From Pseudomonas viridiflava (GTDB lineage Bacteria; Pseudomonadota; Gammaproteobacteria; Pseudomonadales; Pseudomonadaceae), in assembly GCF_900591205.1 (NCBI RefSeq), contig NZ_UUPU01000047.1, positions 124,001 to 188,000 on the forward strand: 64,000 bases of DNA, in the 5' to 3' direction. The position numbers and the translations under genes were made by a program. Shown here piece by piece: positions 56,853-64,000 of the stretch (within the stretch, counting starts at the first letter, position 1; each line of letters begins with the position of its first letter). The notes beneath the pieces are model-generated. The model was not told the origin of the DNA. It did no database searches and worked only from the letters and a program-made list of their open reading frames with translations.

Positions 56853-57314
56853 TCAAACGATGGTGAACAGCGGCTGGTCGTACTCAACCGGCTGACCGTT
56901 TTCTACCAGGATGGATTCGATGACGCCGGCTTTTTCAGCGGTGATGTGGTTCATCATCTTCATCGCTTCAACGATGCAGATGGTGTCGCCCACTTTCACG
57001 GTTGCGCCGACTTCAACGAAGGCTGGCGAGGTCGGTGCCGGGGTGCGGTAGAAGGTGCCGACCATTGGCGACTTGACCACGAAACCGTTCAGCACTGGAG
57101 CCGCCGGGGCGGCAGGTGCAGCGGCGGCAGCCGGTGCGGCGGCCGGAGCGGCAGCAGGCGCCGGCGCTTGCATTTGTGGTGCGTAGAACTGTTGGGCCGG
57201 GGTCTTGCTGTGACGGCTGATCCGTACGGACTCTTCGCCTTCCTTGATTTCCAGCTCGTCGATACCGGATTCTTCCAGCAGCTCGATCAGTTTCTTAACT
57301 TTACGGATATCCAT
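56853..57314 (-). CDS. accB: Biotin carboxyl carrier protein
   Basis: A 153-residue BCCP. An N-terminal helical part ([20 protein letters not shown]) is joined by an Ala/Pro-rich flexible linker (about 48-75) to the biotinyl domain, with the modified Lys in [17 protein letters not shown]. It is co-transcribed with accC and lies 24 bp after aroQ. Confidence 0.97.
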   Translation of the reverse strand: MDIRKVKKLIELLEESGIDELEIKEGEESVRISRHSKTPAQQFYAPQMQAPAPAAAPAAAPAAAAAPAAPAAPVLNGFVVKSPMVGTFYRTPAPTSPAFVEVGATVKVGDTICIVEAMKMMNHITAEKAGVIESILVENGQPVEYDQPLFTIV

Positions 57315-57338
57315 GAATCATCAACTCCCAAGGGTCGG

Positions 57339-57794
57339 TCAGGGGCGCTTGGCCGGTTGTTCAAGTTGTTCCAGGGCGGCCTCCAGGGCCAGTCGGTAAC
57401 CGCTGGCGCCAAGGCCGCAGATCACACCTACCGCTACATCGGAGAAGTAGGAGTGATGGCGGAAAGCTTCGCGTTTGTGCACGTTCGACAAATGCACTTC
57501 GATGAATGGGATGCTCACCGCCAGCAGCGCGTCACGTAATGCAACGCTTGTATGCGTAAAAGCGGCGGGATTGATCAAGATAAAGTCCACGCCTTCGCCG
57601 CGCGCGGCATGGATGCGATCAATCAATTCGTACTCGGCATTGCTTTGCAGGTAGAGCAAATGGTGGCCGGCTTCACGTGCCCGTCGTTCCAGATCGAGGT
57701 TGATCTGTTCCAGGGTAACTGCCCCGTAGACGCCCGGTTCACGGGTGCCGAGCAGGTTCAGGTTGGGTCCGTGAAGAACCAGTAAGGTCGCCAT
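57339..57794 (-). CDS. aroQ: 3-dehydroquinate dehydratase, type II
   Basis: A 151-residue enzyme of the shikimate pathway. It begins [20 protein letters not shown] with the catalytic Tyr in [28 protein letters not shown] in the middle and [19 protein letters not shown] with the catalytic His. Its place upstream of accB matches other Pseudomonas. Confidence 0.96.
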   Translation of the reverse strand: MATLLVLHGPNLNLLGTREPGVYGAVTLEQINLDLERRAREAGHHLLYLQSNAEYELIDRIHAARGEGVDFILINPAAFTHTSVALRDALLAVSIPFIEVHLSNVHKREAFRHHSYFSDVAVGVICGLGASGYRLALEAALEQLEQPAKRP

Positions 57795-58101
57795 CGGCTG
57801 TTCCTTGTTATTGATGTGGGTACGGCAGAACCCGGCGACTATGCCGCAAAGCCTTTGTGACTGTCCAGTTCTATGCAGTAGCCAGCACGATTAGCGAGGA
57901 TAGCGCGAAATTTGTGACTAGGGGCTTGAATCCAGTCATTGGTGACACTGTCTTGAAACCATTGGAGATCAAAGTGTGGGAGGGGGCTTGCCCCCGATAG
58001 CCGTGTGTCAGTCTCAATATCTGTAACTGATCCACCGCTATCGGGGGCTTGCCCCCTCCCACATTTGATCTCCATTGGATTCTGGATGTTCATTGGTCGG
58101 G
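57795..58101. repeat. Gap between aroQ and the chemoreceptor gene with a REP doublet (57973-58065)
   Basis: This 307-bp stretch has no gene. It contains two REP copies of the GGGAGGGGGCTTGCCCCCGAT type about 50 bases apart; the second has TTG where its inverse copy would have CAA. In P. aeruginosa, as I recall, a dsbD-type gene (dipZ) is at this place; nothing of it is left here. Confidence 0.7.
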
Positions 58102-60063
58102 TCAGACGCGAAAGGCTTGGACCGCCGTATTGAGCTGCCCACCCAGCACCAGCAAGTGCTCACCCTGGCTACGTCCCTGGCCGATACGCAGCAAATTATC
58201 TTCACCCAGTTGGTGAATCCGTTCGCTGTTATCGCGAATTTCACTGACGGCACCACTTTGCTGTGCGGTCACATCGGCGATGCGCACGGCAGTGTCGGAA
58301 ATGGTCTGGATCGCGCCGACGATTTCATCCAGTGCACCGTCCGCCGCCTGGGCTTGCTGGGCGGTGGCTTCGGCGTGTTCGACCTGGGCGCGCATGCCTT
58401 CCACCGATTGGTGCGCGGCGCTTTGCAGGCCGGCAATCAGGCCCTGGATTTCGGCCGTGGCGCCGGCGGTGCGTTGGGCCAGGGAGCGCACTTCATCGGC
58501 CACTACGGCAAACCCCCGCCCGGCTTCACCGGCACGCGCGGCCTCGATTGCGGCGTTGAGGGCGAGCAGGTTGGTCTGGTCGGCGATCGAGCGAATCACC
58601 GTGAGTACGCCGCCGATGGTGGCGGATTCTGCGGCAAGTTTTTCGATCATTTGCGCGTTTTGCTGCACTTCGCCCACCAGGGCGTGCAGCCCGGTCAGGC
58701 TCAGGCCGATCACCCGCTGGCCTTGTTCCACCGCCTGGCCCGCGCTGCGGCTGGCACTGGCGGCCTGGCTGGCATCGCCGGCCACTTGCTGAATAGTCGC
58801 CTCCAGTTCGCCCAGCGAATCACGGATCTGCGCGGTGTCCCCGGCCTGACGCTCGGCGCCGTCGTGCAAACCGCTGCTCAGTTCGGCGAGGGCGCGGCTG
58901 CTGCCGGCGACCTCCTCGGCATTCCCGCGAATGGTGCCCACCAGGTCGACCAGGTAGGCGCGCAAACGGTTGAGAGAGGCTTCGATATCGCGCAATTCGC
59001 GGTTGGTCTTGCCCAGCGCAATCGGCTCGCTGAAGTCGCCTTCGGCCCACGTCGACAGGGCCGGTGCGAGGTTGGTGAGCACGCGGGCCAGCTTCCTTTG
59101 CAGGGTGTCGATCAACAGCGCGATCAGCAGGATCAGGCCAATCATTACGCCTTGCATCAGGCGCACTTCGCCCTGGATCTTGCCGTGTTGGGCGCGTACC
59201 ACCGGTTCCAGCCCGGCGATGGCTTGTTGCACGGCGTTGATTTTCAGGTGAGTGGCGGCGGCCAGGTTGGCGCGTTGCTGGATCTGCTCGCGGGTGCGCT
59301 TGAGTTCGGCGGGGTAGCGGGTCAGCAGGCTGTTGAGTTCACGCTTGAGGTCGACGCCGGTGTCTTGGACTTCGGTCTTTTCGCTGTTTTGCAGGCCCAT
59401 CAGCGCGGAAAAATCATCGGCGTTGGATTCGGCGCTGGCCTTGACGCCCAGCAGCGGCAGTTGCTCCAGCACGTCGGCCTGGCTGCGGATATTGCCGACT
59501 TCACGCTCCACATCGTCCGCCAGTTCCGCACGCCCGCTGCTGACCAGCTTGTCGCGGGCCAGCGACAGCCTGCCAAGGTGTTGGGAGGCCGCGAGCAGTG
59601 GCGGCAGGTAGCGCGCCGCTTCCGGGGTATTAACGCCGGTCGCGTACTGGCTCAGTTGATCCAGGTTAGCGCCCAGCTCTCGCTCGGCTTGCAGCAGCAA
59701 GGCTTGTGGGTCGCCGGCCAATTTGCCGGCAGCGAGCAGGTCGGTCTTGCTGAAGGCATCCAGGTCGGCCAGGCTGGGGCGCAGGCTCTGCGCGAGGTCG
59801 GCGGGCAGTTCATCCAGATGGTGCAGCAAGCTCTCAAGGCTTTGGCTGGCGCTGCTCAAGCGCAGCGCGTCGCCACTGGCGAGGTAGTCGTCGATATTGC
59901 GGGCGGCTTGGTTCTGGAAGGTCTGTGACAGGCCCAGGTAGCGCTCCATCAGCAGGTAAGGGCGTTCCAGCGCCCGCTGCGACCACCACAGCGTCGCCCC
60001 CAGCGCCAGGCACACGGCAACCAAAAGAAGGGTATTGAGATTGGTCAGCAGCTTCAGGCGCAT
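58102..60063 (-). CDS. ctpL: Methyl-accepting chemotaxis protein (CtpL-like)
   Basis: A 653-residue transmembrane receptor: TM1 ([19 protein letters not shown]), a ~260-residue helical periplasmic ligand-binding region of the long bimodular type, TM2 ([17 protein letters not shown]), a HAMP domain and a cytoplasmic signalling domain with the conserved tip [20 protein letters not shown]. No C-terminal CheR/CheB-binding pentapeptide is present. Position between aroQ and gcbA matches CtpL of P. aeruginosa, a phosphate-taxis receptor; whether the ligand is the same is inference. ATG 60063 is used; a TTG at 60075 is in frame. Confidence 0.85.
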   Translation of the reverse strand: MRLKLLTNLNTLLLVAVCLALGATLWWSQRALERPYLLMERYLGLSQTFQNQAARNIDDYLASGDALRLSSASQSLESLLHHLDELPADLAQSLRPSLADLDAFSKTDLLAAGKLAGDPQALLLQAERELGANLDQLSQYATGVNTPEAARYLPPLLAASQHLGRLSLARDKLVSSGRAELADDVEREVGNIRSQADVLEQLPLLGVKASAESNADDFSALMGLQNSEKTEVQDTGVDLKRELNSLLTRYPAELKRTREQIQQRANLAAATHLKINAVQQAIAGLEPVVRAQHGKIQGEVRLMQGVMIGLILLIALLIDTLQRKLARVLTNLAPALSTWAEGDFSEPIALGKTNRELRDIEASLNRLRAYLVDLVGTIRGNAEEVAGSSRALAELSSGLHDGAERQAGDTAQIRDSLGELEATIQQVAGDASQAASASRSAGQAVEQGQRVIGLSLTGLHALVGEVQQNAQMIEKLAAESATIGGVLTVIRSIADQTNLLALNAAIEAARAGEAGRGFAVVADEVRSLAQRTAGATAEIQGLIAGLQSAAHQSVEGMRAQVEHAEATAQQAQAADGALDEIVGAIQTISDTAVRIADVTAQQSGAVSEIRDNSERIHQLGEDNLLRIGQGRSQGEHLLVLGGQLNTAVQAFRV

Positions 60064-60116
60064 GCGTGGTTTCAACCGACAGCAAAAGATAAGTGCCTGA
60101 AGTTATTGCGTTTCCA

Positions 60117-61787
60117 TTACAGAGTTATGACGGAATCAGTCGATTCCGGTGAAAAGATGGCACTTTGCTTTGACGTGCGTGCGGCCTGTACGCGATTGCG
60201 CCCGGCATCCTTGGCGCGGTACAGCGCCTCGTCGGCCTGTGCCGCCATCATCAGGCTGTCGGAGCCGTCGCACAGCTCCACCAGACCGGCGCTGAAGGTG
60301 CACCACAAATCCTGAGGCTGGGCCGGGTAGTGGATTTCGGCAAAGCGCCCGCGGATCTCATCCAGCACTTTGCAGGCCGATTCGAGGTCGGTGTCGGGCA
60401 TCACGATGGCAAACTCTTCACCGCCGTAGCGCCCGATGTAGTCGGTTTTGCGCAAACGCTGCTTGAGAAACAGCGCGAGGCTCTTGATCACACGGTCGCC
60501 CATCGGGTGGCCATGGCTGTCATTGACCCGCTTGAAGTGGTCGATGTCGAGCATGGCAAAGCTCAACGGCTTGTTCTCGCGGCGCGCGCGGAAACTGCAG
60601 TCTTCGAGCAGTTGCAGGATGTGCGTGTGGTTGTACAGCCCGGTCAGGCTGTCGCGCACCATCCGCGCCTTGAGGTTGCGCGCACGTGCGGCGCGGTTGC
60701 GCACGGTGGTGATCAGGTGGCGTGGCTTGATCGGTTTGGTGAGGAAGTCGTCGCCGCCCTCGCTCATGGCGTCCAGCTGCTTATCCAGGTCGTCTTCGGC
60801 GGACAGATAGATGATCGGCACGCTGACGTAACGGTCGTTGTGGCGAATCACCTTGGCCAGTTCGGTGCCGGTACAGGCCGGCATATACATGTCGAGGATG
60901 ATCAGGTCGGGCTGAAAATCCGCCAGCTCGGCCATGGCCTGGATCGGCTCGATCAAGGTACGCGTGACGATCCCGGCACTGTTGAGCAACCGTTCGGTAT
61001 GCAGCGCCTGTGCCCGCGAATCGTCGATGATCAGCACTTTATAAGGTTCGTACTGGGCGACGCAGGTCAGTACCTCGATCTTTTCCAGCAGGCTTGAAGC
61101 TTCCAGCGTACCGGTAAGAAATTCCTGGCCCCCGGCGCGCACGGCGGCCAGGCGAGTGGGCGTATCGGTTTCATGCAGGCTGAAAAACAGCAGCGGCAGT
61201 TTTTGCTCAAGCCCCTCCTGGGCTTCGGCGGCGAGCTTGAGGCCCAGGCCGGCGCCGCAGAAATCCACATCCATCACAATCGCCGAGGGCAAGCGCTCAG
61301 CCATGGAGGCGCGAAACGCCGCCACGCTGTCCAGAGACTGGGCACTCATGCCAAAAAATTCCAGCTGCTTGGCCAGGCGCTCGGCACGGTCATGGTCGGC
61401 GAGCATCACGTAGATTGGCTTGCGCATCGGCGGCAAAAAGGTTTGTTCCAACTGGTCGCCCTGGCGCAGGCCGGTGCGGGACAGGCGCTGCATCAAGCGG
61501 TTGAGTTCGGTGATCAACTGGCTGCTGAGGCGGCCGCGGTTTTCATCCACCGCCTTGAGGGACTCGCCGATATGCTGCGCCAACTGGCCGTGTTCCGGCT
61601 GTTCGAAACGCTCGGCAAAGCGCAGCAGGCGCAGGTTGGCTTCGCTGAGTTCGCAAAGGTCGGCGCTGGACCATTCGCTGCGTTGCAGGCGCTGCCAGAT
61701 CTCAAGAATTTGACGTGCCTGATGAATTACCCGCTGGGCAAAGTGTTGCTTGAGGCGCTCACGGCTGGGGTCTTCTGGCTCGGTCAT
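60117..61787 (-). CDS. gcbA: Response-regulator diguanylate cyclase GcbA
   Basis: A 556-residue soluble protein. A helical N-terminal part (~1-120) is followed by a degenerate receiver (~125-240), a full receiver (Asp in LIILDMYMPACTG near 300) and a GGDEF domain with the active motif RYGGEEFAIVMPD near 462. FKRVNDSHGHPMGD precedes it. It makes c-di-GMP; GcbA promotes attachment in P. fluorescens and dispersion in P. aeruginosa. Transcribed toward the chemoreceptor gene with 53 bp between. Confidence 0.92.
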   Translation of the reverse strand: MTEPEDPSRERLKQHFAQRVIHQARQILEIWQRLQRSEWSSADLCELSEANLRLLRFAERFEQPEHGQLAQHIGESLKAVDENRGRLSSQLITELNRLMQRLSRTGLRQGDQLEQTFLPPMRKPIYVMLADHDRAERLAKQLEFFGMSAQSLDSVAAFRASMAERLPSAIVMDVDFCGAGLGLKLAAEAQEGLEQKLPLLFFSLHETDTPTRLAAVRAGGQEFLTGTLEASSLLEKIEVLTCVAQYEPYKVLIIDDSRAQALHTERLLNSAGIVTRTLIEPIQAMAELADFQPDLIILDMYMPACTGTELAKVIRHNDRYVSVPIIYLSAEDDLDKQLDAMSEGGDDFLTKPIKPRHLITTVRNRAARARNLKARMVRDSLTGLYNHTHILQLLEDCSFRARRENKPLSFAMLDIDHFKRVNDSHGHPMGDRVIKSLALFLKQRLRKTDYIGRYGGEEFAIVMPDTDLESACKVLDEIRGRFAEIHYPAQPQDLWCTFSAGLVELCDGSDSLMMAAQADEALYRAKDAGRNRVQAARTSKQSAIFSPESTDSVITL

Positions 61788-62085
61788 ATCCTGACTACTA
61801 GTTAGGGTGCATGCTGAGATCGACTGATGGCTCTATGCTAGCACCTCTTTTCCATGGGATGAGTGTCATATGTCAATTAACTGCGCATCCTTGATATTCA
61901 GTTCTTGACCCAATGGTCGCGCAGCGTAAAAAACGTGCATCCTTTATAGTCCAGCGTCTGTCGTGTGCCAGTCTGATTAAAAGCACCGCACTGGCGGGCA
62001 CGATGGGGTAGGGTTGTGGTCGGAGTGTTTGAACGCACGCCGCCTTTTGAAGTGCATGAACTCAAGTGATTGAAAGGATATCGCC
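61788..62085. promoter_or_regulatory. Divergent promoter region of gcbA and the DUF2333 gene
   Basis: About 298 bp without a gene. Rightward, TATAGT at 61945-61950 is a good -10; TTGACC at 61905 is too far from it to be its -35. AAAGGA lies 8 bases before the DUF2333 ATG. Leftward, ATGCTAGC-rich sequence near 61835 may hold the gcbA promoter. Confidence 0.35.
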
Positions 62086-63153
62086 ATGCTGGACTGGAAA
62101 AACCGCGCAGGCAGTGCCAAAGGCCCCGCCCCTGAGCCCAAGTCGGCCAACCGCAGCTATTTTCGTACTCTGCTGATGAGCCGAGCCGTGCTCAGTGTGC
62201 TCGGCCTGTACCTGTTGGTCACCGGTGCCCTGGGCTGGTATTGGAGCGAAGAGCCGGCGCTGTTCCCGGTCCAGCAAAATGCGCAGATTGCCGCCGAGAA
62301 AGAAGGCAAGCAGATGGTGGTGGGCTTTACCACCGTCGAAACCCTCAAGACCGTGGTCGGCACCTTGCTGAACAAGCCCGGTGGCTACATTTCCAACGAT
62401 CGCTTCCCGCCGGGCCTGTGGATGGACAACATGCCGAGCTGGGAGTACGGCGTGCTGGTGCAGGTGCGTGACCTGACCCGTGCCCTGCGTAAAGACTTCG
62501 CCCGCTCCCAGTCGCAGTCGGCGGAAGATGCCGACCTGGCCAAGGCCGAGCCGCGCTTCAACTTCGACAACAAGAGTTGGGTGCTGCCCTCCAGTGAGTC
62601 GGAATACCAGGAGGGCATCAACTCCCTGAGCCGCTATGAGGCGCGTCTGTCGGACCCGAACCAGCGCGGCGCATTGTTCTATGCGCGTGCCGACAACTTG
62701 AACAACTGGCTGGGCGACGTCGCCACCCGCCTGGGTTCGCTGTCGCAACGCTTGTCGGCCAGCGTGGGCCGGGTCAAATTGAACACCGCACTGAAAACCG
62801 AGGCCCTGGCCCCAGGTGAAGTGCCGCAGGTCGACGAAGAAGTGGTGGAAACCCCATGGATGCAGATCGACAACGTGTTCTACGAAGCCCGTGGCCAGGC
62901 GTGGGCCTTGTCCCACCTGCTGCGCGCCATCGAAGTCGACTTTGCCGATGTATTGGCCAAGAAAAACGCTACCGTCAGCGTGCGCCAGATCATTCGTGAG
63001 CTGGAAGCCTCGCAGGAACCAGTCTGGAGTCCTATGATTCTCAACGGCAGCGGCTTTGGCGTATTGGCCAACCACTCGCTGGTGATGGCCAACTATATTT
63101 CCCGGGCAAACGCTGCAGTGATCGACTTGCGTCAGCTCCTCAACCAGGGTTGA
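62086..63153 (+). CDS. DUF2333 family membrane-anchored protein
   Basis: A 355-residue protein anchored by one N-terminal helix (AVLSVLGLYLLVTGALGWYW, about 35-54), with the rest probably periplasmic. Family segments are GGYISNDRFPPGLWMDNMPS near 105 and ARADNLNNWLGDVATRLGSL near 205, ending YISRANAAVIDLRQLLNQG. Function is unknown. It is coupled to the next gene by TGATG. Confidence 0.9.
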   Translation: MLDWKNRAGSAKGPAPEPKSANRSYFRTLLMSRAVLSVLGLYLLVTGALGWYWSEEPALFPVQQNAQIAAEKEGKQMVVGFTTVETLKTVVGTLLNKPGGYISNDRFPPGLWMDNMPSWEYGVLVQVRDLTRALRKDFARSQSQSAEDADLAKAEPRFNFDNKSWVLPSSESEYQEGINSLSRYEARLSDPNQRGALFYARADNLNNWLGDVATRLGSLSQRLSASVGRVKLNTALKTEALAPGEVPQVDEEVVETPWMQIDNVFYEARGQAWALSHLLRAIEVDFADVLAKKNATVSVRQIIRELEASQEPVWSPMILNGSGFGVLANHSLVMANYISRANAAVIDLRQLLNQG

Positions 63154-63692
63154 TGATGGACGCTACTCAAAATGAGGCCGCACACCGTGCGGCCTCTGAC
63201 GCCGAACTGATCTGCTGGGTCGACGAGCACGACACGCTGCTCGGCCACCTCGTCAGGTCCGACCTGCGCCAACGCGGCCTGATCGGTCGCTGCACCTTTA
63301 TCTTCCTGTTCAATTCCGCCGGCGAGCTGTGTGTGCATCGGCGCACCCTGAGCAAAGCCCTGTACCCGGGGTTTTGGGACACGGCGGCGGGCGGGATGGT
63401 CGCGGCAGGGGAATCCTACGCCGTGTCGGCCGCCCGTGAGCTGGAAGAGGAACTGGGTGTGGGCGGCGTGGAACTGGTCGAACATGACCACTTCTATTTT
63501 GAGGATGGCGACAGTCGGCTCTGGTGCACCTCCTACTCCGCGATCTGGGATGGGCCGTTGCGCCTGCAGCCCGAAGAAGTCATGGAAGCACGCTTTTTAC
63601 CGCTTGAAAGGGTGCTGCAAGAGGCTGAGCAAAAGCCTTACTGCCCGGACGCCCAGGAGGGCTTGCGCCGCTATCTGGCGTCACGTCGCTAA
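63153..63692 (+). CDS. Nudix hydrolase
   Basis: A 179-residue enzyme with a complete Nudix box GGMVAAGESYAVSAARELEEELG (split: GX5E at about 90-96, REXXEEXG at about 104-111), placing it among nucleoside-diphosphate-X hydrolases of the YfcD/IDI-like type (VDEHDTLLGHLVR, FLFNSAGELCVHRRT). The substrate is not readable. ATG 63153 shares bases with the upstream stop; ATG 63156 is equally possible. Confidence 0.9.
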   Translation: MMDATQNEAAHRAASDAELICWVDEHDTLLGHLVRSDLRQRGLIGRCTFIFLFNSAGELCVHRRTLSKALYPGFWDTAAGGMVAAGESYAVSAARELEEELGVGGVELVEHDHFYFEDGDSRLWCTSYSAIWDGPLRLQPEEVMEARFLPLERVLQEAEQKPYCPDAQEGLRRYLASRR

Positions 63693-63720
63693 AGTTGCAT
63701 AAATTGGCGCGATTTGGCTC

Positions 63721-63749
63721 TTAGCAAGCCGGCTTTTTGCCGTTACACT
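63721..63749 (+). promoter_or_regulatory. Promoter of the SUI1-like gene
   Basis: TTAGCA (63721-63726) and TACACT (63744-63749) are separated by 17 bp, directly after the Nudix gene. They precede a leader of about 120 bases. Confidence 0.4.
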
Positions 63750-63764
63750 GCGCGACTTTTCACC

Positions 63765-63815
63765 CGAAGCGCCTTGGCGGTTCGGTAGCGCTGCCCCTGC
63801 CTGAGTGGGGCTTCG
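63765..63815 (+). promoter_or_regulatory. Structured leader of the SUI1-like gene
   Basis: CGAAGC (63765-63770) can pair with GCTTCG (63810-63815), while inside GCCCC (63793-63797) can pair with GGGGC (63807-63811); the two pairings share bases and exclude each other in part, as in an attenuator-like switch. Confidence 0.3.
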
Positions 63816-63875
63816 CGGTCGGTAACTACCCGTTGCGGGAACCGATCAGTCTTCATCCTCCCAAGAGGATTGCCG

Positions 63876-64000
63876 GTGGCCAAAAAAGCCGCATCCTTCG
63901 CCGCCCTTGGTGGCCTGGTATTTTCCACCGATGCAGGTCGACACTGCCCGGACTGTCGTCAGCCCGTGGATTCGTGTACCTGCAAACAAACCCTGATTCC
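63876..64000 (+). CDS. SUI1/eIF1-like translation factor (5' part)
   Basis: The gene begins at GTG 63876 behind AAGAGGA and runs off the window after 41 codons. VAKKAASFAALGGLVFSTDA is followed by CPDCRQPVDSCTC, a small Cys-rich part typical of bacterial SUI1/YciH proteins. These resemble eukaryotic eIF1 and influence initiation fidelity. Position after DUF2333-Nudix matches other Pseudomonas. Confidence 0.8.
   Translation, partial: MAKKAASFAALGGLVFSTDAGRHCPDCRQPVDSCTCKQTLI

Noticed and set aside
58075..59928. 617-codon plus-strand frame opposite the chemoreceptor gene
   Set aside because: Antisense shadow; the minus strand carries the invariant chemoreceptor tip sequence.

Overview
The window looks like a chromosomal segment of a Pseudomonas species, most likely of the P. 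fluorescens group. The codon use is GC-rich, almost every gene matches a Pseudomonas core or accessory family, and the intergenic gaps carry the paired REP elements typical of these genomes. The gene order retS-purD-purH-fis-dusB-DUF3426-prmA-accC-accB-aroQ-chemoreceptor-gcbA-DUF2333-Nudix-sui1, together with urea transport and urease genes, matches what I remember of the P. aeruginosa PA4840-PA4868 region. Here that block is broken up by insertions. No rRNA, tRNA, CRISPR array, transposase or phage gene was seen.

Layout. 0-3.4 kb: end of a membrane protein, a thioredoxin-fold protein without redox cysteines, and a divergent short Hsp70 (YegD-like) / CbpA-type DnaJ pair. 3.5-9.5 kb: a 2004-residue effector-like protein with a dermonecrotic-toxin-like N-terminus, two LRR blocks and a C-terminal NEL E3 ubiquitin ligase domain. 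9.5-19.7 kb (minus strand): urtABCDE-ureDA-two acetyltransferases-ureBC, preceded by a well-spaced sigma-54 promoter; ureEFG are not here. 20-25.9 kb: a second giant protein (1974 residues) made of nine tandem modules of about 220 residues, with no assigned function. 25.9-30.7 kb (minus): a metallophore-type uptake operon (TonB receptor, ATPase, binding protein, permease) with a Zur-like operator. 30.9-35.9 kb (minus): a copper cluster (two DUF2946 proteins, PCu(A)C chaperone, OprC-type receptor, PepSY membrane protein). 36-37.4 kb: a toxin-antitoxin pair, then a DUF6124 gene behind two structured RNA elements. 37.5-43.8 kb: aerobic cobalamin genes, cobL-cobK diverging from cobG-cobH-cobI-cobJ. 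44-45.4 kb: an unknown protein and a MarC protein. 45.5-64 kb: the conserved retS-to-sui1 core block.

How the genes work together. UrtABCDE imports urea and UreABC hydrolyses it; the sigma-54 promoter suggests nitrogen-limitation control of both. The metallophore operon and the copper cluster are two separate metal-acquisition systems. RetS, GcbA and the chemoreceptor control the sessile/motile switch and taxis. The least explained parts are the two giant genes, which flank the urea block and point away from each other's function: one is an effector-like E3 ligase, the other a modular protein of unknown role.
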